From: Boseongicola sp.
Lineage (GTDB): Bacteria > Pseudomonadota > Alphaproteobacteria > Rhodobacterales > Rhodobacteraceae
Direction of reading: 5' to 3'
Length of the DNA stretch: 64,000 nt
NCBI GenBank assembly: GCA_014075275.1
Contig: CP046179.1
Coordinates: forward strand, 2,861,932 to 2,925,931
Below the pieces are notes generated by a model, which ran no database searches, was not told the DNA's origin, and saw only the letters and a list, made by a program, of their open reading frames with translations. Position 1 is the first letter of the stretch; each line of letters begins with the position of its first letter. Of this stretch, positions 26,375 to 35,292 are shown piece by piece. A program made the translations under genes and the position numbers.

Positions 26375-26986
26375 ATGCTAAAGAACGTCATTTTTGATTT
26401 CGGAAATGTCCTTGTACGTTGGGAGCCATATAATGCTCTGTCCGATTTTTTTCCAAGCAAGTCAGATATGTTAGCAAAATTCGAGGAGATTGAGTTTTTT
26501 GCATGGAACACAGAGCAGGATCGTGGCCGAAGCTGGGCCGAGGGTTTCATGTGGGTCGCCGACAACCACCCCAATGACGCTGACATATTTGATGCATACT
26601 ATGCGAAATTGCAGGATGCCCACCGAGACCCGGTAGAAGGTATGCCAAACCTCGTCAACGAACTCATCAACAGCGGCGTCAACGTTCTTGGCCTGACAAA
26701 CGCTGCTGAAGAAAGTTTTCAGGCTGCAAGAACAACAGTTCCGCAAGTTGACCGAATGACCGATGTGCTGGTGTCAGCGCGTGAAGGGCTGATCAAACCA
26801 AGCCCAGAGATATTCGAGCTATGCATCTCGAGAAACGAACTTACCGCTTCAGAGACGCTCTTTGTCGATGACAACAAGGGCAATTGTGAAGGAGCGATGG
26901 CCGTTGGTTTGAAGGCACACCATTTTCAAAATGCGTCGACTTTAACGGCTCAACTGATCAAGGAAGGTTTACTCACTTTGGCATAG
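26375..26986 (+). CDS. HAD-superfamily hydrolase (YihX-like phosphatase)
   Basis: A 203-residue HAD phosphatase. Motif I is VIFDFGNVLVRW near the N-terminus, motif II LGLTNAAEES, motif III lysine in LIKPSPEIFEL, and motif IV LFVDDNKGNCEGA. The DFGNV form of motif I and the small helical cap resemble YihX-type sugar-phosphate phosphatases; the substrate is unknown. The gene lies 56 bases after the IS tail fragment, so its promoter region may be partly supplied or disrupted by that fragment. Confidence 0.87.
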   Translation: MLKNVIFDFGNVLVRWEPYNALSDFFPSKSDMLAKFEEIEFFAWNTEQDRGRSWAEGFMWVADNHPNDADIFDAYYAKLQDAHRDPVEGMPNLVNELINSGVNVLGLTNAAEESFQAARTTVPQVDRMTDVLVSAREGLIKPSPEIFELCISRNELTASETLFVDDNKGNCEGAMAVGLKAHHFQNASTLTAQLIKEGLLTLA

Positions 26987-27760
26987 GCACTGATTTATGA
27001 ACGCTCACTTCGAGTTCGGTGTGAACGTTATTATCGCTTGCCGGTTATCGACAAATAGTTGAGCTATCCGGCGTGCACAGCCCCGCTTTTCAGCGGTTCC
27101 GGCAGCGTGCGGCGAAATAGCAGTTCAGTTCTGCGCCTCGCAACGACATCGCATGGCTGCTTCCGTAAAGTAAACGGCATCGTAGCGAAAAGCGTTCCGC
27201 GTTGACGACTATTTGCTGCGTCAGCGAAGAGTGAAAAAGGAATGTCGGTTTTGTCCAGCGACCTACGAGTTCGACCAAGGCGCAGCGAAAGATCAGTTTG
27301 AAATTGCCGTGCAATGCTCAAGTTGAATGGCTGGTTTGGTGAAGTCGGCTGCACCGCCGAAAGATCGCTGCTGCACCTGCGAACGGATGCTGCACCAGCG
27401 AAAACCGCAGCAGCAAAAGGCGGCTCCGTCCCGCTTAGCCGACCTCTGAGCACTCGAAATGCGGCAATATCAATGAACGTCGGCTTTCGGAATGCTGGAG
27501 CACGCCGTTATGATCTTTGTTCAATGGCCGGTTTGGGCCGATCGCTTTACGGCGAAACGTCGCGACCGTCTTCCACTGAGCATCTTTCTGGAATCCTCCT
27601 CTAAGAAGAATTGCCTTTTCTCGCCCTAGGCCCATCAATTGTTGCATGGGTTGAATCTCACGGGCTCCTTTCATACGTCATCGGTCCGGCATCGAAGGCG
27701 CCGCATCGGCGAAACGAAACCTTGCATCACAAGGGGTGAGAGAACCCGCGAAAGATTAAC
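26987..27760. other. 770-bp stretch without a supported gene
   Basis: Open frames on both strands (for example 27064-27453 and 27314-27604) lack recognisable domains and have no good ribosome sites. The text is rich in GCAGCGAAA- and GCTGCACC-like words. No tRNA, IS end or clear terminator was seen. It may hold the promoter of the globin-like gene near 27700. Confidence 0.5.
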
Positions 27761-28516
27761 ATGGCACACGCTGACCTTCCCAAGTTCCCGACGCGACCCG
27801 GGTATATGACCGAAAAGATCCAACGGGATTACATCCAATCTGCAGTGGCCAAGGATTTATTGCCGGCTGAAGCTCACCGCATGGCGGAAATACTGTCGCT
27901 GACAGCACCAAGTGAAGTGTCAAAGCCGATCCAGTTCTGGCAATTGTACTCTGTGCTTGGTCAGGGCTCTATCGTGGCGCTCGTCCAGAGCTTCTATCAG
28001 CGCGTCTTTACACAAGATGACTGGTTCAAGTCCGTTTTCGAGCGTGTCGGTGGCATCAATCATCACATCAACACACAAGCATCGATGTGGATCGATGTAA
28101 TGGGCGGCGGACCCTACTACCATGGCGCGGAATACCGGCTGAACATTCATCACACGCACAACGCGATGCAACTGATGAACGAAAAAGGAGCGGAACTGTG
28201 GTCCAATCTGATGCTGGAGACGCTGGAAACCTCATCGCACCTATCAGAGGCTGACCCGCGCATTCGGGCAAGTATCAACACGTTTCTGTCATACTTCATG
28301 GGCAAATACGCCGACGAATTTACGTTTGAGAACCGCAGCTTTTTCGGTGAAACAAACCCGCCATACAAACGAAAGATCAATTTCATGAAGATGACGAAAC
28401 AGGCAATCGAGGCGCTTAGCGAAACTGAACTTTCCGATGCACTATCAGAGCGTGGGGTTGATGTTACTAAGTACCAGAGCAAAGCAGCCAAGGTGAACAA
28501 AGCGCTTATGCTGTAG
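27761..28516 (+). CDS. Truncated-hemoglobin-like protein with SAP-like C-terminal segment
   Basis: A 251-residue protein. Residues about 55-185 resemble a truncated hemoglobin: a helix B/E-like stretch ALVQSFYQRVFTQDDWFKSV, then HHINTQASMWIDVMGGGPYY and LNIHHTHNAMQLMNEKGAEL, where W and H residues fall at proximal-side positions. The C-terminus (KQAIEALSETELSDALSERG, VDVTKYQSKAAKVNKALM) looks like a short SAP/HeH-type helix pair. An N-terminal extension of about 50 residues is extra to the globin. Heme binding is expected, but ligand residues need confirming. It lies alone between the inverted IS copies. Confidence 0.68.
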   Translation: MAHADLPKFPTRPGYMTEKIQRDYIQSAVAKDLLPAEAHRMAEILSLTAPSEVSKPIQFWQLYSVLGQGSIVALVQSFYQRVFTQDDWFKSVFERVGGINHHINTQASMWIDVMGGGPYYHGAEYRLNIHHTHNAMQLMNEKGAELWSNLMLETLETSSHLSEADPRIRASINTFLSYFMGKYADEFTFENRSFFGETNPPYKRKINFMKMTKQAIEALSETELSDALSERGVDVTKYQSKAAKVNKALML

Positions 28517-28626
28517 CCATCAGCGCCTACTGTCCGCAAGTCCTCACAAATAAGTGCTGACAAACTTCTTGTGCCTATACCCGCTGTTGCTTCAGGCTAT
28601 CCCTACTTAAAACAACGCAGGGAGTG

Positions 28627-29463
28627 ATGAAGATGTTACGGACTATATCTATTGCGGCGTTATGCGCAGCCCTTGCCTTGCCTGCTTTTGCGCAAGACAC
28701 GACCCGAAAGTTCCACCACGTGGCAGGCGATGTGTATTTGTTCCAGAACAATTTTCACATGTCACTGATCGTTTCGACAGCCGAAGGCACGGTGCGCATC
28801 GATCCGATCAATTCGGAGGCAGGAAATTGGTTGAACGACAATCTTTCTGAAGTTGCAGAGATGCCAGTGACCCATTTGATCTATTCCCATAGTCATGGCG
28901 ACCACGCGTCTGGCGGCAACGCGCACCCGGACGCCGTGACGATTGCCCATGAAGACGCTCCAGACGCCATTGACGGGGTGGTGCCCGACATGCGCGTGAG
29001 TGACACCCATGTCATGGAAATTGGCGGCAAGACTTTCGAGATGACAAATCTTGGCAGTGGGCATGACAACCATATGCTTGTAACCGTGGTCCGCCCCGAG
29101 AATGTGGCTTTCATCGTTGATGTAGCGGCGCCAAAACGCCTTCCATTCCGAAATTTTGGGGGAGCAAATATTGACGATTGGATTGCCCAAATTGAAACGG
29201 CGTTGACGATCGACTTCGAAATATTCGCGCCTGGGCATGGCAGTGTGGGCACCAAGGCTGATCTTGAGGATGCGCTTGGATAATATATGACCGGCCTGCG
29301 CGCTGCGGTGCTGGCCGGCCTGAAAGACGACAAATCGATCGAGCAGTTGAAAGCCGATGTGACAATGGACGCCTATTCAGATTGGGGCCAATACGATGCC
29401 TGGCGCGAGCTTAATATCGAAGGGATGGTCGGATATCTGGAAAGTGCGGGTCTGGTCGACTAG
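28627..29463 (+). pseudogene. Secreted MBL-fold metallo-hydrolase with in-frame stop
   Basis: A periplasmic metallo-beta-lactamase-fold hydrolase. The signal peptide is MLRTISIAALCAALALPAFA and an AGGGAG site precedes it. The metal motif HSHGDHASGG, the second histidine in LGSGHDNHM, the aspartate in FIVDVAAPK, and PGHGSVG are present. A TAA at 29281-29283 ends the frame, but the same frame continues as YMTGLRAAVLAGLKDDKSIE, then DWGQYDAWRELNIEGMVGYL, to a TAG at 29461. This is the usual C-terminal extension of this subfamily, so one nonsense change has shortened the gene by about 59 codons. The catalytic domain itself is complete. Confidence 0.82.
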
Positions 29464-29618
29464 ACAAATGATATTTCGCGGCGCTTTATAACCTCGTTCA
29501 GAGCTTCTACATCGATCGACATTGCGGTCATTGGCAGCCTAGTATGCCCGTCTTCAGAGATAATGGTCTTCAGAGCGGCCTGAAATGAGAGAGTATCTGG
29601 CTCATCTAGATTGTTTGA

Positions 29619-30599
29619 TTATTCGGCCGTTTTGCGGTGAATCAAGCGGCGTGTTTCGATGGTTTTCTGTTTGGTCCTTTGTCGTTGTTTCAGAATGGTT
29701 TGACCGCGTCCGAAGTAGACGTCAGCGGGCGTCAGGTTCTGCAGGCTCTCGTGATATCGCTGATGGTTGTAGTGGTCGACGAAGGCGTCGATCTGCTGCG
29801 TGAGGTCACCTGGCAAGTAATAGTTTTCCAGCAAGATGCGGTTCTTCAAGGTCTGATGCCAACGCTCTATCTTGCCCTGGGTCTGCGGGTGATACGGCGC
29901 ACCTCGGACGTGATCCATTTGCCGATCTTCCAGCCTGCCGGCCAACTCGCCAGAGACGTAACTTGAGCCATTATCGCTGAGCAACCGCGGCTTGTGTAGC
30001 ACTGTAGCCTGATCGCAATCCGAGGCTTCGAGCGCCAGGTCCAGCGTGTCGGTTACATCTGTCGTCTTCATCGTCGTGCAGAGCTTCCAGGCAATGATGT
30101 AGCTGCTGTAGTCGTCCAGGATCATGCTGAGGTAGAACCAGCCCCAACCGATGACCTTGAGATAGGTGAAGTCAGTCTGCCAAAGCTGGTTGGACGCCGT
30201 CGTCTTGTCCCTGAACTCATCGGCTGCTTTCAGAACGACATAGGCGGGGCTGGTGATCAGATCGTGTTCTTTGAGGACGCGATACACCGAAGACTCTGAC
30301 ACAAAATACCTTTCCACATCGGTGAATCTTACGGCCAACTCGCGGGGCGATAGTTCGCTCTCGTTCAGCGCCAGATTGACGATCCGCTGGCGCACTTTGT
30401 CGGGGATGCGGTTCCAAACTCGCGACGGCTTGGGGCTGCGGTCCTCCAATGCCTCGGGGCCACCGGACTCATACCGGTCGCACCAGCGATAGAACGTGGT
30501 CTTGGGGATGCCCAGCTTGTCCAGCGTCCGTTTGGCCGGCAGGTGCGACCGTTCAACGAGCCGGATAATCTCGATCTTCTCAGATGCAGGATATCTCAT
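29619..30599 (-). CDS. IS3-family transposase OrfB (complete)
   Basis: A 326-residue DDE transposase/integrase. An N-terminal HTH region (KRTLDKLGIPKTTFYRWCDR) is followed by the catalytic core with Asp in WQTDFTYLK, Asp in LLSDNGSSYV and Glu in GKIERWHQTL, then the C-terminal tail (LTPADVYFGRGQTILKQRQR) that is missing from copy 1. The ATG start follows the orfA stop by two bases; expression as OrfAB by -1 slippage at 30628-30634 is likely. Confidence 0.94.
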   Translation of the reverse strand: MRYPASEKIEIIRLVERSHLPAKRTLDKLGIPKTTFYRWCDRYESGGPEALEDRSPKPSRVWNRIPDKVRQRIVNLALNESELSPRELAVRFTDVERYFVSESSVYRVLKEHDLITSPAYVVLKAADEFRDKTTASNQLWQTDFTYLKVIGWGWFYLSMILDDYSSYIIAWKLCTTMKTTDVTDTLDLALEASDCDQATVLHKPRLLSDNGSSYVSGELAGRLEDRQMDHVRGAPYHPQTQGKIERWHQTLKNRILLENYYLPGDLTQQIDAFVDHYNHQRYHESLQNLTPADVYFGRGQTILKQRQRTKQKTIETRRLIHRKTAE

Positions 30600-30601
30600 T
30601 C

Positions 30602-30967
30602 TTAGTCGCCCCCATCCCCGAGCATGCTTTTTTTGAGCAAGCGTAGTTCAAGGGTTTGCTCGGCAACGACCTCCTTCAGCTCTCGGGCTTCACGGCGCAG
30701 GTCTTTCACTTCAGTCGTCGACGCGGCACGGGCCGTATCACCGGCCAGTCGTTTCTTCCCAGCCTCAAGGAACTCCTTGGACCAACTGTAATACAGGCTT
30801 TGGGCGATACCTTCGCGACGGCACAGCTCGGCAATACTATCCTCGCCCTTCAAGCCGTCCAGCACGATCCTGATCTTCTCTTCGGCAGAATACTGCTTGC
30901 GGGTAGCGCGGCGGATGTCTTTAACGATCTTCTCGCCGTGGCTCTTTCGTCCGGATGTCTGTCTCAT
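30602..30967 (-). CDS. IS3-family transposase OrfA (complete copy)
   Basis: A 121-residue HTH protein, identical in sequence to the OrfA at 24884-25249: an HTH (CRREGIAQSLYYSW) and a leucine-zipper-like C-terminal helix. A seven-T run on the plus strand (seven A on the coding strand, 30628-30634) gives the frameshift site into orfB. OrfA binds the terminal repeats and limits transposition in this IS family. Confidence 0.93.
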   Translation of the reverse strand: MRQTSGRKSHGEKIVKDIRRATRKQYSAEEKIRIVLDGLKGEDSIAELCRREGIAQSLYYSWSKEFLEAGKKRLAGDTARAASTTEVKDLRREARELKEVVAEQTLELRLLKKSMLGDGGD

Positions 30968-31053
30968 CTCCACTCCTTGGTGGTTACGATGAGCAACAAA
31001 CCCTCCCTTATCAAATAGCACTAAACTGGACCATAAGCGCTGAAGTCAGACAA

Positions 31054-31265
31054 TCTTTGCCGAACAACTGGCCAAACAGGCGGAACGTATGAGGAAAAAC
31101 TAGAACCTGTCCTCACATTTCTCGCAAGCCCTTGGAAACTCTGGGAAACAGCTCACATTGCCCTCCGCCGCACCGTCCTCAAACTGGCCTTTGCAGACCG
31201 TCTTCAATACCACCGAATTAAGGGGGCTAGAACCGCGCAAATAGCGTTACCGTTCAAAGTGTTAG
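31054..31265 (+). pseudogene. Serine recombinase, C-terminal remnant
   Basis: The plus-strand frame reads GGTYEEKLEPVLTFLASPWK, then LWETAHIALRRTVLKLAFAD and RLQYHRIKGARTAQIALPFK, ending VLGG. This is the characteristic C-terminal end of large serine recombinases carried by mobile islands. The catalytic and zinc-ribbon parts are absent; the IS copy directly abuts the fragment. The frame runs on into the tRNA-Thr gene, which is typical of recombinase genes at attachment-site borders. Confidence 0.78.
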
Positions 31266-31293
31266 GGGGTGTCACAGACCGACGAGTCTGTTT

Positions 31294-31369
31294 TGGTGCC
31301 GCTGAGAGGACTCGAACCTCCGACCCCATCATTACGAATGACGTGCTCTACCATCTGAGCTACAGCGGC
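31294..31369 (-). tRNA. tRNA-Thr (anticodon CGU)
   Basis: A 76-base minus-strand cloverleaf: acceptor GCCGCTG/CAGCGGC, D arm AGCTCAGATGGTAGAGC, anticodon loop TTCGTAA with anticodon CGT (decodes ACG), T arm with GGTTCGAGTCC, and an encoded CCA. A recombinase remnant touches its 3' side. Confidence 0.96.
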
Positions 31370-31535
31370 AATTGGCCTGCAATACGACCCAAACATACTT
31401 CCTCGACTTGCCGTCGTCAGCGCAAACCACCGGCTTGCAACTGCCCGAACAGCCGCGACCGTTTAGCCATTTTTAATTCTACTGCAAGCCCGCGAAAGTG
31501 ATGCTCTCAGCCTCAAATGGCATTCGTTTCAAGCC

Positions 31536-33149
31536 TTAATTCGACCTGCCCGACCCAGCTTCACCTTCTGTTACACCAGCGTCGATAATCGAATAGTCCG
31601 GCGGCTCCTGCTGAGATTTCGCCGTTTTCGCTTCAACGATGATTTCGATTTTTTCCTGCTCTGGTCCATCATCCGGTTCCGGTGCGGTCAGATCATCCGA
31701 TCCCTCAGAACTATTTACTTTCTCTTCATCCGCGGGTGCGTCTGATGTTTCCTCCAGCTCTTGCGGCGATTCTATCTGACCCACAATCAACGGCAGCATC
31801 TCCGACCCTGTGACCATCGATGTCGCCTGCTCGGCGGGTCGGGTCCAGTCAAGGGAATCAAAGGCATCACAATTTCCACAAACCGGATGCCATTCGCCAT
31901 GCACGGTTCCGCAGCTCTCGCAAACCCACTGAGGATCTCGCGGGGCATTCAAAGCACGGGCCAACCAACCTTTGACGACCACGTCATCGGCACCAGACCC
32001 TCGCTCAATCGCAGCCATTATCGTCAACGAGCGCATAGTCGGATCAGTTTCCACTAAGTCCCCCATGGCTTTGCGCGCAGCCGGGAAATCTTCCGCTGCG
32101 ATCTGCAATTCGGCCTCAAGCATCTTAATTTCCGCATGATCATTGTGCTGCGCAGTCAAAACGCGAAACCGCTTGATCCGTTCGGCAGGTGTTTCGTCCG
32201 GTTGAATGCGCGCAAACGCCGCTGCCAAACTCGGGTGCGGTGACGCCGTCCAGGCTTTGCGGATGACGCGGGTCGCGTATTTCGGTTTGCCCTGTTCGAC
32301 ATATCCATCCGACGCCAAGATGCCCGCCGGAATAAGGTCTGGGGAAAGGCGATTGGCTGTAATTGCCGCCTCTCGCGCCTCGATTGTTTTATCTTCGTCC
32401 AATATGTCCCGCGCTTCGCCCAAAGCCAGAACCGCATCGCGTCGCTTGTGAACATCGCGCGGTAGCGAACTATACTTCAGCTTGGCACCCAGTGTGCTGC
32501 GTGCGCCGGTCCAGTCGCCGGAACCGGCCTGCAGTTTCAACAGGATATCTTGCGTCTCTTCGGAGCGGGGCTTCAGCGCAAAGGCTTTGCCTGCCAACTT
32601 CAACGCCATATCCGTGTCGCCCTCATTGAGCTTTTGCAGCATTATTCCGCGAACACCGACGAACCGAGTCCTGTCGTCCTTCAATAAACGGCGATACGCC
32701 ACTTCGGCGCGGGCTCGGTCGCCCGACATCTCAGCTGCCTGAGCCGTCAAAAGTGTTGTCAGATCAGGACGTTGAAGAAATCTTTCCGCCTTCTCGGCTT
32801 TATTTAAGGCTGTGCGACCATCGCCTGATGCCAACGCCATCATCCCCTCGGCAAGGGTGTCATACCCCCGACGTTCACGGTTTCGGGCAAAATACCGAGT
32901 GATCGCAGTTTCATCGCCGTTCAAGAACCGAAGGAAAGCAACCACAAACCCCGTCAGCTTCAGGGCAATCCACAGACCAATCAAAAGCGCAATCAACGCC
33001 AGAACGGACACCAAAGCATCCAGAGTAAACTCAGTGTCTGCTACCGAAATGCGCACTCCGCCTTCGGCTTCCAACAGATATCCAGCCCCCCAGGCTGCAG
33101 CGCCCACAAGCGCTACAAAAAGGATAATTCTCGACAAAGACCAAAGCAT
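31536..33149 (-). CDS. hemY: HemY-like TPR membrane protein of the heme biosynthesis locus
   Basis: A 537-residue protein of the HemY N-terminal family (not the protoporphyrinogen oxidase of the same name). Two N-terminal membrane helices (RIILFVALVGAAAWGAGYLL and ALVSVLALIALLIGLWIALK) are followed by TPR-like helical repeats, a CxxC-type pair (WVCESCGTVHGEWHPVCGNC) that looks like a small zinc site, and an acidic, disordered C-terminus. Its exact role in heme synthesis is unclear. It follows the coiled-coil protein by 13 bases, with hemD upstream, an order typical of this group. Confidence 0.88.
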   Translation of the reverse strand: MLWSLSRIILFVALVGAAAWGAGYLLEAEGGVRISVADTEFTLDALVSVLALIALLIGLWIALKLTGFVVAFLRFLNGDETAITRYFARNRERRGYDTLAEGMMALASGDGRTALNKAEKAERFLQRPDLTTLLTAQAAEMSGDRARAEVAYRRLLKDDRTRFVGVRGIMLQKLNEGDTDMALKLAGKAFALKPRSEETQDILLKLQAGSGDWTGARSTLGAKLKYSSLPRDVHKRRDAVLALGEARDILDEDKTIEAREAAITANRLSPDLIPAGILASDGYVEQGKPKYATRVIRKAWTASPHPSLAAAFARIQPDETPAERIKRFRVLTAQHNDHAEIKMLEAELQIAAEDFPAARKAMGDLVETDPTMRSLTIMAAIERGSGADDVVVKGWLARALNAPRDPQWVCESCGTVHGEWHPVCGNCDAFDSLDWTRPAEQATSMVTGSEMLPLIVGQIESPQELEETSDAPADEEKVNSSEGSDDLTAPEPDDGPEQEKIEIIVEAKTAKSQQEPPDYSIIDAGVTEGEAGSGRSN

Positions 33150-33162
33150 CAATCAATCATCC

Positions 33163-34437
33163 TTACTGTAAAGCTTCTGACAGCATTCGGGCAGCGTCAG
33201 TCGCCGCCAACCGATCACCCGCATCGGCCAGCCACAGCTCCATAGGGGCGCGAGCCTCAGCCGGAAGTGCACTAACTTCAGCAACTGCGGTCGCAATATC
33301 ACCATCGTTCAATGCGGCCTCTGCACGAGACAAAACCGCGTCCGGATCGTCACCATCACGTGGTGACAACGAGCGTGCATTGGTTTGACGTTTCAAAAAC
33401 GCTGTAACCCGATCAGCCGCGCTGGCTTCATCTGGAACACTATGCGTGTTGCGCAAGACTTCACGGGCACCCTCTGGAAACGCGTCCTGAAGGTCGGCCA
33501 TCGTTGGCACACCGTCTTCGGCAAAGGCCGACAGCGCGCCTGGCACATCGCCAAGCTCAACCAATGCGCCGCTGTAAGCCTCTCCGCTTTCCAATGCAGC
33601 CATGATCTGTGCCATCGCAGCTCTTTGCCTGGAAAGCTCAGCTTCTTTGATCGCGTCTGCTTCAATTTGGCTGGCGCGCTCTTTGGCCTCTTCAATCTCG
33701 GAACGAGCGGACTCGGTAACGCGGTCCAATTCCGACTGGAAATCCCGCAGTTGCAGCGCCAACGCGGCTTCGCCGTCGGGCGTCAACACTGCTGGTCGCG
33801 ACTCAATTCCTTCAATTTCCGCCGACAATGCCTCGGTTGCGCTTGTCAATTGTTCCAACCGATCCGAAACACCGGCCACTTGGACCCGTAAGACATCAAT
33901 GTCCCCGATGATGCCCGAATTGTCCGGTGCATCCGGCAACGCATCAATGCGAGCGCCAAGTGCGGCAATTCTGTCCGACTGTGCAGACAGCCTAGCGGCA
34001 ACTTCCGGGTCAGATGCCATCTCTTGATCCGGCAATGCAAACGCCCCGATTAAAAATCCCAACGCGCCCGCAACCACACCGCCAACAACGACCCCAAGCC
34101 CAGATCCACTGTTCGCCGCAGTTTCGACGGCTTCAGTTGCAGGTATAGCTTCAGGTCTGGTTGGAGCTTCCGGCACCTCGTGTTCAGAGTTTGCCGTTTC
34201 AGCTTCAGTCTCCGCAGCCCCGTTCTCTGGCTGCGGTTCCACTGTCTCGCTGCTTTCCACATTTTTGTCGCTACTAGCGTCTTCCGCCTCTTCGACCACC
34301 ACGACGGCGTCTTCTATGTCCGACGATTCGCTAGGTATTTCGTTTGTCGATTGGTTCTTATCGTCGCCATCAACGATTTCTTCATGCGTTTCTTCGTTTT
34401 TTTTCGGGCCTTTAGACGAATTCTTCGTGCGAGCCAA
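33163..34437 (-). CDS. Membrane-anchored coiled-coil protein between hemD and hemY (mitofilin-like)
   Basis: A 424-residue protein with a highly acidic N-terminal 100 residues, a single glycine-rich membrane helix (GLGVVVGGVVAGALGFLIGAFAL), a long coiled coil (RLSAQSDRIAALGARIDALP to RASQIEADAIKEAELSRQRA) and a helical C-terminal domain. The layout resembles alphaproteobacterial mitofilin/Mic60-like proteins encoded at the heme locus, which shape membranes in mitochondria and intracytoplasmic membrane bacteria. The start is a TTG with an AGAGGATA site. Function here is inferred from layout and position. Confidence 0.72.
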   Translation of the reverse strand: MARTKNSSKGPKKNEETHEEIVDGDDKNQSTNEIPSESSDIEDAVVVVEEAEDASSDKNVESSETVEPQPENGAAETEAETANSEHEVPEAPTRPEAIPATEAVETAANSGSGLGVVVGGVVAGALGFLIGAFALPDQEMASDPEVAARLSAQSDRIAALGARIDALPDAPDNSGIIGDIDVLRVQVAGVSDRLEQLTSATEALSAEIEGIESRPAVLTPDGEAALALQLRDFQSELDRVTESARSEIEEAKERASQIEADAIKEAELSRQRAAMAQIMAALESGEAYSGALVELGDVPGALSAFAEDGVPTMADLQDAFPEGAREVLRNTHSVPDEASAADRVTAFLKRQTNARSLSPRDGDDPDAVLSRAEAALNDGDIATAVAEVSALPAEARAPMELWLADAGDRLAATDAARMLSEALQ

Positions 34438-34532
34438 AGCCAGATATCCTCTTTACCGCATGGCCCGAATTACGGGCCGTTACTTCATATCAGAGCTTAA
34501 TCATCGCGACGCAGCCCAACAAGGCAACCCAT

Positions 34533-35222
34533 CTATAGCAATGCAATTGTCGCAGCACACATTGCTTCGGAAGTCGGCTCATCGGCGACGATAACTCGTC
34601 CCGAACCCGTCCATTCTTTGGCCACCGCATCGCTTACGGCCAGAACGCTTAGCCCTTTTCGATCCTGGCAATGCGCCGCTAACAATTGTGCTGATCTGCG
34701 CGAAAATATTGGCGCAACAATCGGTACATCACCGGATAAGATGACACTCGCCGCTTTTGAAATAGGCTGCGCTATCTGGTCGTATATCGCCACCTCATCG
34801 CAGTTGATGCCAATCTCAGCCAAACGTTCGACCAGATCGACGCTGACATGCCGGCCGCGCAGATACAGACAACGACCTTCAAGGCTCTGCGAGGCGGCAA
34901 TAAACGCTTCTACATCCGCTCCAAGCGCCCGTGCTGTTGCACCATGATCCCGTGCCGCCTGGGCCGTCTTCTCGCCAACGCAAGCAACATTCCTACCAGC
35001 CAAAATGCCCTCTCGGCCAAGTCTCGCAACAGCATTCCCGGACGTCACAATTATCGTTTGATAGCTTTCAAGATTCGGAATCTCACCAACGTCAGAAATT
35101 CTAAGAATCGGCGAGATCACGACCGGAACACGAACGCCCAGTTCACCTTCGCAGGACGCCAGGAACTCCTCGGATTGCGCCAAAGGTCGCGTCAAAAGCA
35201 GTGTGGCGGTGCCAGTTGTCAT
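34533..35222 (-). CDS. hemD: Uroporphyrinogen-III synthase
   Basis: A 229-residue HemD-family protein that closes hydroxymethylbilane to uroporphyrinogen III. The sequence is poorly conserved, as usual for the family, but LLTRPLAQSEEFLASC at the N-terminus, IIVTSGNAVARL, VACVGEKTAQAARDHG and the C-terminal VAPIFSRRSAQLL and VLAVSDAVAKEW segments fit. It is divergent from tsaD and followed by the coiled-coil and HemY-like genes, the standard Rhodobacterales order. Confidence 0.88.
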   Translation of the reverse strand: MTTGTATLLLTRPLAQSEEFLASCEGELGVRVPVVISPILRISDVGEIPNLESYQTIIVTSGNAVARLGREGILAGRNVACVGEKTAQAARDHGATARALGADVEAFIAASQSLEGRCLYLRGRHVSVDLVERLAEIGINCDEVAIYDQIAQPISKAASVILSGDVPIVAPIFSRRSAQLLAAHCQDRKGLSVLAVSDAVAKEWTGSGRVIVADEPTSEAMCAATIALL

Positions 35223-35292
35223 CTCGACGTGATCGCTTGTCTGAGGGCCGCCCCGGTGTTACCTGCCTCACGACCACGACGCAAGGTAACCC

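Larger units (their letters stand above)
29545..31052 (-). mobile_element. IS3-family element type A, complete copy
   Basis: A 1508-bp element in inverted orientation to copy 1. Its ends are TGCCCGTCTTCAGAG (29545) and, on the other side, TGTCTGACTTCAGCG (reverse complement, ending at 31052). The distance from the orfB stop to the end (74 bases) equals that in type B. It encodes full orfA and orfB. The three bases outside the two ends do not match (gta and atc), so no target duplication is visible and the flanks have probably been rearranged. Confidence 0.9.

Noticed and set aside
27064..27453. 129-residue minus-strand frame in the 770-bp gap
   Set aside because: No recognisable domain, no ribosome site and a composition like random frames in GC-rich DNA; kept only as part of the unassigned stretch.
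28627..29463. Programmed stop-codon readthrough in the MBL gene
   Set aside because: The stop is TAA, no special downstream context is visible, and other genes in the window carry similar point lesions, so simple mutation or sequencing error is more likely.
24799..31052. Composite transposon formed by the two type A copies
   Set aside because: Copy 1 lacks its right terminus and no target duplication surrounds the pair, so mobilisation as a unit is not supported.
31259..31501. 80-residue frame over tRNA-Thr
   Set aside because: Another tRNA-derived false frame (AAERTRTSDPIITN); the real features are the recombinase tail and the tRNA.
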